NCBI RefSeq assembly: GCF_019423325.1
Contig: NZ_JAHZBQ010000003.1
Span: 1-64,000 of the forward strand
DNA: 64,000 nt
Source of the DNA: Campylobacter sp.
GTDB taxonomy: Bacteria > Campylobacterota > Campylobacteria > Campylobacterales > Campylobacteraceae
Direction of reading: 5' to 3'
Shown here: positions 8,960 through 17,054 of the stretch, piece after piece
Layout: every line of letters starts with the position of its first letter
Numbering within the stretch: the first letter of the stretch is position 1
Notes under the pieces: model-generated
The model's database searches: none
The model's input: the letters and a program-made list of their open reading frames with translations, nothing else
What the model was told of the DNA's origin: nothing
Position numbers and translations under genes: made by a program

Positions 8960-9946
8960 CTACGCAAAGGGCAGAATTTTTTTATAATTGCTCCACAGCT
9001 CGCTCTCCTCGCCGAAATACGCGAGCAGTCCGCGCGCGTTGCGATCGAAAGGGTTGGGCTCTTTATGCAGTGCGATACGCTGCGACAGGCGCAGATCGTA
9101 GGTGTTGTATATCGCAGAATAGGGCACTGGAAAGTCAGAAGCGTAAAGCAGGCGCGAGTGCACGTCCGTTTGGCTCGCCAGATGCGGCAGAGCCTTGGCG
9201 CGCACCGGCGTCATAAGCGCGGAAACGTCGGCGTAGAGGTTTTTGTGCGTGCGCAGAAGCGCTAGAAGCGCAAAATAATCGTGTCCGAAATTTCGCGGGC
9301 GGCGCGAGAGCGCACGAAAAATATGCGAATATTCGTAGTTAATCGCCATGTGCGCGCACACCGTCGTAACGCCCAGCTCAAGCGGCGCGTAGATCATCTC
9401 CAACGCCTCGCAGCGGCGAGTGCTGGGCACCGAGCTTTCGTTGCCGACGTGGATCACCAGCGGCAAGCCGAACTTGGCGAGCTTTTCAAAATACGGCACG
9501 TAGCGAGGCAGCCTCGTATCCAGATCCCAATAGTTTTGTAAAAATTTCGCCCCCTTAAATCCGAGCTCAAAGCAGCGATCGATCTCATCTAGCGCGTCCG
9601 CTCGCTTCGGATTGATGCTAAAAAACGGCACGATGAGATCAGGGTTTTTTTGATAAATTTCGAACACGCTGTCGTTGTCCGCGCAGACGGTCTTATCGCG
9701 ATGGATTAGCTCGCCCGTGTCGCTAAATTTAGCATCCACGCCGAAAAGTACCGCCTTTTTAACGTATTTCGAAGCTCTAAGCCCGCCGAGCAGAGCGTCC
9801 ACATAGGCCTCGTATGGCTCTTTGATCGCGCGCGATACGTCTATGCCGAAGCGCCTGCCGAAAAGGCGCAGCGCAAGCCTGTCGTAAGGGCGGTCGAAGC
9901 GCACCTCCTTGCTTAGCAGATGGACGTGAAAATCAAGCGTTTGCAT
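8960..9946 (-). CDS. Amidohydrolase-family (TIM-barrel) metal-dependent hydrolase
   Basis: The 328-residue product fits the amidohydrolase-2 group. The HxH metal motif is at residues 7 and 9 (LDFHVHLL). It has a mid-chain VIHVGNE strand, a following CAHM strand with another His, and a late ASDFP with the conserved Asp. Relatives include decarboxylases and lactonases of aromatic or dicarboxylic acids; the true substrate is not evident. There is no signal peptide, so it is cytosolic. Confidence 0.8.
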   Translation of the reverse strand: MQTLDFHVHLLSKEVRFDRPYDRLALRLFGRRFGIDVSRAIKEPYEAYVDALLGGLRASKYVKKAVLFGVDAKFSDTGELIHRDKTVCADNDSVFEIYQKNPDLIVPFFSINPKRADALDEIDRCFELGFKGAKFLQNYWDLDTRLPRYVPYFEKLAKFGLPLVIHVGNESSVPSTRRCEALEMIYAPLELGVTTVCAHMAINYEYSHIFRALSRRPRNFGHDYFALLALLRTHKNLYADVSALMTPVRAKALPHLASQTDVHSRLLYASDFPVPYSAIYNTYDLRLSQRIALHKEPNPFDRNARGLLAYFGEESELWSNYKKILPFA

Positions 9947-10122
9947 CGGGGATCCTTGGGAAAATTTTGCCGAGTTTATATCAAATTGCGGTAAATGGTT
10001 AGAATTTTAAATTCGGATTTAAATTTACGCACCGCGCCCTGCCGCGCCTTTAAATTTTAAAATTTAAACCTCGACGAAAGAGCCGCTAATTGATATTTAA
10101 TGCCGTTTTAAAGCTATGGCGA

Positions 10123-10128
10123 TATACT
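10123..10128 (+). promoter_or_regulatory. Possible -10 box of the GNAT gene
   Basis: TATACT lies 36 bases before the ATG at 10165. A TAAGGAG ribosome site follows 5 bases before the start. One base differs from the consensus. Confidence 0.4.
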
Positions 10129-10164
10129 TGCGATTTGAAAAGCTATTTCAATTAAGGAGCGAAG

Positions 10165-10605
10165 ATGGAGTTTGAAATTTTAGAAAATTCCGCCGATTTT
10201 AAGCCTAGTGATCTGGATGAGATAATGGTCTCGATCGGTTGGGATACAGAGCAAAACGCAGCCTCCGTGCCGCCGCACGAGACATACAGGGTGTGGCGAA
10301 CCTATGATTACGTGGCGATCGCCAAAACGCAAGGCAAGACCGTGGGGGTGCTGGAGGCGTTTTGCGACCGCGACAACTTCGCTACGAGCTATCTTTACTG
10401 CGTGATAGTTCATAAGGATTATCAAAGGCGCGGTATCGGCACGGCGCTCGTAAATGCCTTTAATAAGCGCTTTGCGCACACCACCACCTTTGTCGTAACC
10501 CCTCTGCACAAGGCCGAAGGCGCCGGAGAATTCCTACAAAAGTGCGGTTTTAAGGACGCGTCGGAGCACTTCACGGTCCACATGAGGAAGCGAAATTCGA
10601 TCTAG
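10165..10605 (+). CDS. GNAT-family N-acetyltransferase
   Basis: The 146-residue product is a single GNAT domain. The acetyl-CoA pyrophosphate-binding motif A is VHKDYQRRGIGTAL at about 87-100, with the Q/RxxGxG core intact. The preceding strand YLYCVIV and the late LQKCGFKDA loop are also typical. It transfers an acetyl group to an unknown amine, in the cytosol. It is monocistronic, with a clear TAAGGAG ribosome site. Confidence 0.88.
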   Translation: MEFEILENSADFKPSDLDEIMVSIGWDTEQNAASVPPHETYRVWRTYDYVAIAKTQGKTVGVLEAFCDRDNFATSYLYCVIVHKDYQRRGIGTALVNAFNKRFAHTTTFVVTPLHKAEGAGEFLQKCGFKDASEHFTVHMRKRNSI

Positions 10606-10679
10606 CGGGCGTAAATTTTAAAATTTTATCGAGCTTTGGCTCTAAAACGGTTGGAATTTTAAATTTAGCTATGAGCTGC

Positions 10680-10685
10680 TATAAT
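10680..10685 (+). promoter_or_regulatory. Extended -10 promoter of the toxin-antitoxin pair
   Basis: TGCTATAAT, an extended -10 with a perfect TATAAT, lies 22 bases before the ATG at 10708. A TAAGGAG ribosome site follows. Confidence 0.6.
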
Positions 10686-10707
10686 CGCTAAAATTTAAGG
10701 AGCTAAA

Positions 10708-10959
10708 ATGATCACTATGCAGATCCAAAGCGGCGTCGATCGCGATACTCTCGAAACTTTTAAGAAGCTTTTTTTAAAAATCGATCCCTCCGCGCAGATC
10801 ACTCTAAGCGGCGAGAAAAGCTTAGAAACGATTCTGTCGGAGTTTAGATCAGGCGAAAGTTACGACGAGATAAAAAACGGAATGGATGCAGATTTAAAAT
10901 CATACGCAAACGGCGATCTAAGCGGCTTTGAGGAGCTAGGCAAGGGCTGGAAAAATTGA
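10708..10959 (+). CDS. Putative antitoxin of a type II toxin-antitoxin pair
   Basis: The 83-residue acidic protein lies directly before a ParE/RelE-like toxin gene, and its stop overlaps that gene's TTG start (TTGA). It has a helical middle (DTLETFKKLFLKI) and a C-terminal tail rich in Asp, Gly and Trp that could wrap the toxin. No standard antitoxin DNA-binding fold is recognised by eye. The call rests on position, size and coupling. A strong TAAGGAG ribosome site would give more antitoxin than toxin. Confidence 0.65.
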   Translation: MITMQIQSGVDRDTLETFKKLFLKIDPSAQITLSGEKSLETILSEFRSGESYDEIKNGMDADLKSYANGDLSGFEELGKGWKN

Positions 10960-11237
10960 AAATAATCCAGTCTAAAAGATTTCGCGCGCAGCTTAGCAAG
11001 ATCGTAGAATTTATCGCAGAGCGCTCAGAGGATGCGGCAGAAAATTTTAAAAACGAGCTTTTTGCGCGAGCAGGCGAGCTTAGCTTTATGCCGTATAAAT
11101 TTCGTAGATCAAAAAGCTTTGACGATGATAGAATTAGAGATTTTGTATTTAAGGGTTTCGTAATCCCGTATCTAATAGACGAACCCAACGATACAATCGT
11201 TATCCTAGCGATATTTAAGCAAAATCTATTGAGATAG
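10956..11237 (+). CDS. ParE/RelE-superfamily toxin
   Basis: The 93-residue basic protein starts at a TTG that overlaps the antitoxin stop. It has the family layout: an N-terminal strand (KIIQSKRF), two helices (QLSKIVEFIAE and AENFKNELFAR), then a strand-rich C-terminus with RIRDFVFKGFVIPYLID and IVILAIFKQ. ParE members poison gyrase and RelE members cut mRNA. The ending here fits ParE-like plasmid-stabilisation toxins better, but the target is not settled. Confidence 0.78.
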   Translation: MKIIQSKRFRAQLSKIVEFIAERSEDAAENFKNELFARAGELSFMPYKFRRSKSFDDDRIRDFVFKGFVIPYLIDEPNDTIVILAIFKQNLLR

Positions 11238-11463
11238 CTTGACGCCCGTTTAAAAACATCTGCGTTTAAAATTCCGCGCTCCGTTTATTAAAACCACCCA
11301 TTCGCCGCCGTCGCAGCGCCAAAGAGATCAACCGCTCGTCTGCGCTAAATCACCGCATATTCGCGCCGGGTGCCGTAAATTCTAATTTTACGTATGCCGC
11401 ACGGCGTGCAAAAACAACTCCGCTCGCTCCCTGCGTAAAAGCAAACCTAAAAGAATTTTCGGC

Positions 11464-11469
11464 TACAAT
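11464..11469 (+). promoter_or_regulatory. Possible -10 box of the MATE gene
   Basis: TACAAT lies 23 bases before the ATG at 11492, with an AAAGGC ribosome site between them. Confidence 0.4.
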
Positions 11470-11491
11470 TTCCCCCAAATAAAGGCAAAAT

Positions 11492-12814
11492 ATGAAAGAA
11501 ATCTCGCTACTAAGGCTCTCGCTCGCAATCTACATCGATATGTTTTTGCACCTCGTGACCACGTTTATCAACACCTACATGATCTCGCGCGTGGACGTCT
11601 CGCTAGTAGGCGCGCTTGGGGCGGGCAACGAGATATTTTTGCTCTTCGTCACCGTTTTCGGTTTTCTGGCCGTGGGCTGCTCGGTTCTCGTAGCGCAGGC
11701 GCTCGGGGCGAAAAACAAAGTCCTAGCCATGCGCGCGATCCACACGAGCATCGCGTTCAACGCGCTTGTTGGGCTTTGTAGCGGCGTTTTCGTCTTTAGC
11801 TGCGCGCCGTTTTTGCTGCACGCGCTGCAGGTGCCCGCCGAGCTTTTGAGCGAAAGCGCGATCTATCTTAAGGTTATCAGCATCGTCTTTGCAATAGACG
11901 CCGTCGCGATCGTGCTTAGCGCCATCGTGCGCGTTTACGGATACGCAAATTTCATCATCGCGGTCTCCGTGGTGATGAATCTAGTAACTCTCGCGGGCAA
12001 CTACGTCGTGCTATTTAGGCCGTTCGGACTGCCGTACTACGGGCTTGAGGGCATCGGCGTGAGCACGATCGCGGGGCGCATGATCGGCGTATTTTTATTC
12101 TTTCTCATCATTACGAAGGTGCTAAAAATAAAATTTTACCTCACGATGTTTTTAAAGATCAAGCTCGCCACGCTGCGTAAAATTCTATCCGTAGGGCTTC
12201 CTAGCGCTGGCGAAAACATGCTGTGGATCGTGCAGTATCTAGTCGCCTTCGCCTTTGTAGCGAGCATGGGCGAGGCGAGCCTTACCGTGCAGACGATCTA
12301 TTTTCAAATTTCATCATTCATCTTCTTCGGCGGAAGCGCGATCAGCATGGCAAACGAAGTGATCGTAGGCCGCCTCGTAGGCGCCGCCAAGCCGCAGGAG
12401 GCGTACCGACACACTTTTACCGCGCTGCGCTTTGGGCTTGGGGCGACGGCGCTTTTTGTCGCGATCGTGTTTTTAGCGCGCGAGCAGATCATGGAGCTAC
12501 TGAGCCTAAACGAGGCGCACAAGCAGGTCATGCGGCCGCTTTTTTACTTAACGCTCGGGCTTGAGTTCGGACGGACGCTTAATATCGTCTTCGTAAACGC
12601 CCTGCGCGCAAGCGGCGACGCGAGGTTTCCCTTTGCGATGGGCGTGATCTTTATGTGGGGCGTCTCGATCCCCGTGGGCTGGCTTTTGGGCATTCATCTG
12701 GGGTATGGAATTTTGGGCGTTTGGATCGGGTTTTTCTGCGACGAGTGGCTGCGCGGCAGCGCCAATACGGCGCGATGGATAAGTAAAAAATGGCAGAGCA
12801 AAAAGTTAGTCTAA
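11492..12814 (+). CDS. MATE-family multidrug/sodium antiporter
   Basis: The 440-residue product is hydrophobic throughout, with about twelve membrane segments in two halves, as in MatE proteins. The first half has the LVTTFINTYMISRVD and VSLVGALGAGNEI segments typical of helix 1-2. The second half restarts near residue 230 (LRKILSVGLPSAGENML). MATE proteins export cationic drugs and metabolites in exchange for Na+ or H+. The 3' end overlaps the next gene by 25 bases. Confidence 0.9.
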   Translation: MKEISLLRLSLAIYIDMFLHLVTTFINTYMISRVDVSLVGALGAGNEIFLLFVTVFGFLAVGCSVLVAQALGAKNKVLAMRAIHTSIAFNALVGLCSGVFVFSCAPFLLHALQVPAELLSESAIYLKVISIVFAIDAVAIVLSAIVRVYGYANFIIAVSVVMNLVTLAGNYVVLFRPFGLPYYGLEGIGVSTIAGRMIGVFLFFLIITKVLKIKFYLTMFLKIKLATLRKILSVGLPSAGENMLWIVQYLVAFAFVASMGEASLTVQTIYFQISSFIFFGGSAISMANEVIVGRLVGAAKPQEAYRHTFTALRFGLGATALFVAIVFLAREQIMELLSLNEAHKQVMRPLFYLTLGLEFGRTLNIVFVNALRASGDARFPFAMGVIFMWGVSIPVGWLLGIHLGYGILGVWIGFFCDEWLRGSANTARWISKKWQSKKLV

Positions 12815-14178
12815 ATTTGCTAGGCTTGCCGATCAGTCTGCGTTTTAAGCGGATGAAATACGCGCGCATCCGCATCAATAAAGAGTGCGAGATCAGCGTC
12901 AGCGTGCCGCACTCCTATACCGCGGCGCAGGCGAAAGACTTCATCCTAAAGCACAAAAGCTGGATCCGCCAAACGCTAGAGCGGCTGCGAAGCAAACTCT
13001 TAGCAAGCGATCAGGTTAGAATTTTAGGCAAAATTTACAAGCTGAAATTTAGCCGCGAGGTCGAGCTCGGTACAAACTGCGGCGCGAGTAAAAATTTAAA
13101 CGATGGCGTCGTGCGGAGCTGCATGAACTGGGCGAATGGCGATGCGAGTAGCGGCGCAGGCGGCGTAAATTCAGCCCATTTACAAAGCGGCGCGGACATA
13201 AGCGGTAGCGGCGGCGATGTGAGCGGCAGCGCAAACAATGCCACGGGCGGCATGAATGACGGTGCGGACGGCGATATGGGAGGTGAAATTTTAAAATTTC
13301 ACTCGGGCGAACGCACTTCGCAAAGTAGTGCGGCGGGCGAGGATTTGAAATTTGACCTACCGGACGATGCTGCGCAAGGGCTCGCACAGCAAAGCGCAAT
13401 GCGACAAAGCAGCGGGTTTATAGATACGGCGGCTCAAAATGTTTTCGAGCAATCCTGCGGCGAGATTTTTAAATTTCACTCGGACGGGTGCGCTCCACAA
13501 AGCGACGACGCAGGTAAATTTAACTCCGCCGCAAGCGGTGAAATTTTAAAATTTAACCCTGCCGCAGGGGATGAAATTTCAAAATTTAAACCTGTCGCGG
13601 GCGAAGAAATTTTAAAATTTAAACCCGCTGTGAGCGGAGAAATTTCAAATTTTAGTTTTGATACGAGTGAGGAAATTCCGCTCATGAGCGAAAAAATTTC
13701 AAAATCCGCGAGCGAAAACGTGCCGCAAAATGTAGCGCAAAGCGCGCAAGCGGCGGAGCGCGACGAGCCCGATTTTACGATCAAAAATTTTATCCGAAGC
13801 TCTAAATTTAAAGATAAAATTTTTATGTCACGAGGCGTGATCTTTTGCGAGAGCGAGGGCGAGTTTGCGGCGTTTAAAAAGGCCTTTGCGCTTGAGCTTT
13901 ATCTGCGCTATATCGCGAAATTTTCGCCGCGGATAGGTCGCAAAATCGCGCGGGTACGGGTGCGCAAAATGCAGACGCGCTGGGGCAGCTGCAACCACGC
14001 TAAGGGCTATCTCAACTTCTCGCTAAGCCTGATAGAGCGGGATCCGCGCTTCGTCGAATACGTCGTGCTGCACGAGCTCGCGCACCTCATCCACGCAAAT
14101 CACGGAGCGGATTTTTACGCGCTCATCGCACAGATCATGCCCGATTTTAGGGCACGTATCAAGCTAGGCAAGGGCTAG
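12790..14178 (+). CDS. YgjP/DUF45-type metallopeptidase with a large repetitive insertion
   Basis: The 462-residue product has the two halves of a YgjP-like zinc peptidase. The N-terminal strand domain (RIRINKECEISVSVP) covers about 1-95. The C-terminal domain starts near 330 with the RWGSC signature, followed by HELAH at 428-432 and His438 as third ligand. Between them lies a Gly/Ala/Ser/Asn-rich segment of about 230 residues. It includes a run of GEILKF, DEISKF, EEILKF and GEISNF units, encoded by GAAATTTTAAAATTT-like DNA. Normal relatives are about 230 residues long, so the insertion doubles the protein without breaking the frame. The substrate is unknown. Confidence 0.8.
   Translation: MAEQKVSLNLLGLPISLRFKRMKYARIRINKECEISVSVPHSYTAAQAKDFILKHKSWIRQTLERLRSKLLASDQVRILGKIYKLKFSREVELGTNCGASKNLNDGVVRSCMNWANGDASSGAGGVNSAHLQSGADISGSGGDVSGSANNATGGMNDGADGDMGGEILKFHSGERTSQSSAAGEDLKFDLPDDAAQGLAQQSAMRQSSGFIDTAAQNVFEQSCGEIFKFHSDGCAPQSDDAGKFNSAASGEILKFNPAAGDEISKFKPVAGEEILKFKPAVSGEISNFSFDTSEEIPLMSEKISKSASENVPQNVAQSAQAAERDEPDFTIKNFIRSSKFKDKIFMSRGVIFCESEGEFAAFKKAFALELYLRYIAKFSPRIGRKIARVRVRKMQTRWGSCNHAKGYLNFSLSLIERDPRFVEYVVLHELAHLIHANHGADFYALIAQIMPDFRARIKLGKG
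13279..13670 (+). repeat. In-gene repeats of GAAATTTTAAAATTT-like words
   Basis: Inside the YgjP-type gene, near copies of GAAATTTTAAAATTT recur at about 13285, 13539, 13572, 13605 and 13640. The last four are about 33 bases apart and always in the frame that reads EILKF or EISKF. The intervening codons encode Ala/Gly/Pro/Val-rich linkers. Confidence 0.65.
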
Positions 14179-14344
14179 TTCGCGAACGGAGCGCTCGCTT
14201 AAATTTTATGCCACTGCGTCGCGGTTCTTGCCGCAGTCGATAAATTTCAACCGATCTTCCGTCACGCCGTAGCAGGCCGCAACCAGTTCAAACTCGTGCG
14301 ATACAGGCGAAGTAAAATTTCGTAAATTTTCGCGGGCCCAAACA

Positions 14345-14785
14345 TTAATCCAAAGCCGCGAATTCCACGTATTTCTCCATCGCAACCAGCAGGAGCCAGC
14401 GCGCGGTAGGGCTGAAAAAATAGTGGTGTTCTGGGACCTGCTCCATTATAAATTTTAAAAAATCGTAAAAATATTCAGGCGCAAATTTAACCTCGGCGCT
14501 CGTTAGACTATCGCCTAGATAGTGGATTTCGCCGCTCAAAATCCTCGCTTTTACCGCGGGGTTTGCGTCTATGAAGCTTCTGGCACCAGCAAAGCTCAGG
14601 CAGTCCGCGGTCGCGTAATCTTTCAATCCACGCAAGACGGGTTTGGAGCCGACGAAGGCGAAATTTTCCTCTATAAATTTCACTCCGCCCTCGCTTACCC
14701 GCCAGCGATCGCCCAAGCTCGATAAAAACGCAAACATCTCATCATCCGCGGATTTGAAATTTGTAGGCTCATTTTTGCGATCCAT
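14345..14785 (-). CDS. Hypothetical protein
   Basis: The open frame extends further upstream, but the ATG at 14785 has an AAAAAGGAC ribosome site and removes a basic, non-conserved-looking leader, so I place the start there (146 residues, MDRKNEPTNF). The product is soluble and mixed alpha/beta, with a C-terminal helix-rich part (FYDFLKFIMEQVPEHHYFF, then ARWLLLVAMEKYVEF). No family or motif is recognised. It stands alone between convergent and same-strand neighbours. Confidence 0.6.
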   Translation of the reverse strand: MDRKNEPTNFKSADDEMFAFLSSLGDRWRVSEGGVKFIEENFAFVGSKPVLRGLKDYATADCLSFAGARSFIDANPAVKARILSGEIHYLGDSLTSAEVKFAPEYFYDFLKFIMEQVPEHHYFFSPTARWLLLVAMEKYVEFAALD

Positions 14786-15157
14786 TTTCGTCCTTTTTAA
14801 ATTTGTAGTCGCTTGCGGTGTGCGAATCGCGACCCTGCTATCGTTTTGCGGCGCACTAGCGCTCAAAAAGACCGCTGCGGACACAGATAAAATTCTACTC
14901 GCAAGCATTACCCTATAAAGCCGTGCAGTGTTTGCCGTGATCAAACAGACGACGCTTGGCAAACGGCGGCTAAACGATAGTCGCTAATCACATGAAGCAG
15001 CGGGCGAAGATCAAACAAGCTACGATCAAATGAACTACGGCTAGCGAGCAAACAAACAAGCAGCAGAGCGACCAAACAGGCAGCGCCTAAATTTAAAATT
15101 CCGCAGCCCGCTAAGCTAGAGCTTAAATAATCGCCGCGTAAGGCAGATCAAGGCAGT
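14786..15157. other. Gene-free stretch between dnaJ and the hypothetical gene
   Basis: This 372-base gap has no supported gene. The part at about 15010-15090 has many short CAAACAAGC, GATCAAA and AGCGAGCAAAC words but no clear periodic repeat. No terminator hairpin with a T-run was found after dnaJ. Confidence 0.5.
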
Positions 15158-16252
15158 TTACTTGAAAAAATTCTTGATCTTATCGAGTATCCCCTCGTCG
15201 TCTCCGCCCTTACTGCCGAAGCTTTCTTGAAGCTCGCGCAAAAGCGCCTCTTGCTTCTCGTTCAATTTTTTAGGCGTCTGGACGTTTACCTGCACGATCA
15301 GATCGCCGTTTTTCTTAGTTCGGATATTTGGCGCGCCCTCGCCGTAGATCGTGAAGCGCTGCTTGTCCTTCGTGCCTACTTTGAGCTTCAGCTCTGCCTT
15401 GCCGCGCGGCGTCGGCACCTCGATGCTCTCGCCCAAGATCGCCTGCGTGAAAAACACCGGCACCTCGATATACAGGTCATCTCCGTCGCGCAGAAAGTGG
15501 CTATCCTCCTTCACGCGCACTATCACGTACAGATCCCCGATCTCGCCGGTTTTGGAGACGTTGCCTTTGCCGCTTAGGCGCACGCGCTGTCCGTCGTCTA
15601 TGCCTGCGGGGATGTCAAATTTAAGGCTCACGTCCTCTTCGGTAAAGCCCTTGCCGCCGCAATCCTTGCATCTGTCTTTTACGATCTCGCCCGTGCCGCC
15701 GCATTCGGAGCAGCTTTGGATGAAGCTCATATATCCGCGCCTTACAGCGACGCGCCCGGTACCGCCGCAAGCGGAGCAGGTATGTCTTTTTTTATCCTTC
15801 GAGCCGGTAGCGTCGCAGGTGGAGCACGGCTTTTTGATCTTGTATTTTATCTCCTTGTGAACGCCTTCTAGAGCCTCTTTAAATTCCAGCGTTACGGCTA
15901 GCTCGGTATCTATGCCGTATGGATCGCTAGGGCGAGTCGAGCGACCGCCGCCGCCGAATGCCTGCTCAAAAAAATCGCCGAAAATGGAGCTAAAATCAAA
16001 TCCTCTGCCGCCCGTGCCGCCGTATGCGCCGCTGATGCCCTCTTTGCCGTAGCGATCATACATCCTGCGCTTTTGATCGTCGCTTAAAATTTGATACGCT
16101 TCGTTGATCTTTTTAAATTTCTCCTCCGACTCCTTGTCGCCTTGGTTGCGGTCGGGATGAAATTGCAAAGCGAGCTTTCGAAACGCCTTTTTTATCGTCT
16201 CGGCGTCCGCATCGCGCGCCACGCCTAAAATTTCATAATAATCTTCTTCCAC
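15158..16252 (-). CDS. dnaJ: Chaperone protein DnaJ
   Basis: The 364-residue product starts at a GTG with an AAGGAG site. It has the J domain at 1-70 with the HPD motif (FHPDRNQGD), then a Gly/Phe-rich linker at about 76-110. The zinc-finger region follows, with four CxxCxGxG-type repeats (CSTCDATG, CSACGGTG, CSECGGTG, CKDCGGKG). The C-terminal substrate-binding domains come last. DnaJ delivers unfolded proteins to DnaK and stimulates its ATPase. It is divergent from racR, the same arrangement as in C. jejuni, where the neighbouring RacRS pair is linked to growth at 42 C. Confidence 0.97.
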   Translation of the reverse strand: MEEDYYEILGVARDADAETIKKAFRKLALQFHPDRNQGDKESEEKFKKINEAYQILSDDQKRRMYDRYGKEGISGAYGGTGGRGFDFSSIFGDFFEQAFGGGGRSTRPSDPYGIDTELAVTLEFKEALEGVHKEIKYKIKKPCSTCDATGSKDKKRHTCSACGGTGRVAVRRGYMSFIQSCSECGGTGEIVKDRCKDCGGKGFTEEDVSLKFDIPAGIDDGQRVRLSGKGNVSKTGEIGDLYVIVRVKEDSHFLRDGDDLYIEVPVFFTQAILGESIEVPTPRGKAELKLKVGTKDKQRFTIYGEGAPNIRTKKNGDLIVQVNVQTPKKLNEKQEALLRELQESFGSKGGDDEGILDKIKNFFK

Positions 16253-16284
16253 GAAATTCTCCTTAAGCTATAACAAAAGGGGCA

Positions 16285-16290
16285 ATTTTA
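16285..16290 (-). promoter_or_regulatory. Possible -10 box of dnaJ
   Basis: On the minus strand GATAAAAT (TAAAAT as -10) lies 32 bases before the GTG start. A TTGAGT lies about 15 bases further upstream as a weak -35. Confidence 0.4.
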
Positions 16291-16310
16291 TCTAAATTTA
16301 ATAAAACTCA

Positions 16311-16325
16311 AGTTAAGACTTAACT
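16311..16325. promoter_or_regulatory. Candidate operator palindrome between dnaJ and racR
   Basis: AGTTAAGACTTAACT is a perfect 15-base palindrome around a central A. It lies about 10 bases upstream of the racR -10 and over the -35 region of the divergent dnaJ promoter. That position suits a shared regulator. RacR itself is one candidate, but no binding data are available here. Confidence 0.5.
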
Positions 16326-16334
16326 ATTTTTATG

Positions 16335-16340
16335 TATAAT
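16335..16340 (+). promoter_or_regulatory. Probable -10 box of racR-racS-recR
   Basis: A perfect TATAAT in the context TATGTATAATGC lies 42 bases before the racR ATG. A run of T residues precedes it, as in many Campylobacter promoters. Confidence 0.6.
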
Positions 16341-16382
16341 GCAATATTTAAAATTTCAAATCAACGATTCAAAGGATAAAAA

Positions 16383-17054
16383 ATGATAAATGTATTGATG
16401 ATAGAAGACGACAGCGAGTTCGCACAGCTTCTAACCGAATATCTGGCTAAATTTAACATCCAAGTTACAAACTTCGAAGACCCGTATCTGGGCATTAGCG
16501 CTGGGATCAAAAACTACGATCTGCTGATTTTGGATCTTACGCTTCCGGGGATGGACGGACTTGAGGTTTGCAAAGAGATTCGCGAGAAATACGACATTCC
16601 GATCATCATCAGCTCGGCTAGAAGCGACGTGAGCGATCGCGTAGTGGGTCTTCAGATCGGCGCGGACGATTACCTGCCAAAGCCATACGATCCAAAGGAG
16701 ATGCACGCGCGCATTATGAGCCTCATCCGCCGCTATAAAAAAGCTAGCGAGAAGGAAGAAACCGCCACCGATAGCGTATTTCGTATCGACGATAAGCGCC
16801 ATGAAATTTACTTCGGCGAGGAATCGCTAGTGCTAACGCCTGCGGAGTATGAAATTTTAGAATATCTAATCAAGCAGCATAGCTTTTCGGTATCTCGCGA
16901 ACAGCTCGTATACCATTGCAAGAGCCTAAAAGATAAAGATTCAAAGAGCTTAGACGTCATCATCGGACGCCTACGCACCAAAATCGGCGACAGCTCCAAA
17001 GCGCCTAAGCATATCTTTTCGGTTCGCGGTATCGGCTACAAGCTCATCGGATGA
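16383..17054 (+). CDS. racR: OmpR-family response regulator RacR
   Basis: The 223-residue product has a receiver domain with the acidic pair ED at 8-9, the phospho-acceptor Asp51 (LLILDLTLPGMDG) and the conserved Lys in LPKPYDP. A winged-helix DNA-binding domain follows from about 130, ending in VRGIGYKL. Its position between divergent dnaJ and racS-recR matches C. jejuni racR, which I use for the name. It overlaps the sensor gene by 4 bases. The palindrome at 16311-16325 may be its target. Confidence 0.92.
   Translation: MINVLMIEDDSEFAQLLTEYLAKFNIQVTNFEDPYLGISAGIKNYDLLILDLTLPGMDGLEVCKEIREKYDIPIIISSARSDVSDRVVGLQIGADDYLPKPYDPKEMHARIMSLIRRYKKASEKEETATDSVFRIDDKRHEIYFGEESLVLTPAEYEILEYLIKQHSFSVSREQLVYHCKSLKDKDSKSLDVIIGRLRTKIGDSSKAPKHIFSVRGIGYKLIG

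Noticed and set aside
14786..14962. N-terminal extension of the hypothetical gene at 14345
   Set aside because: The ATG at 14785 has a good AAAAAGGAC site, and the extension has no ribosome site.
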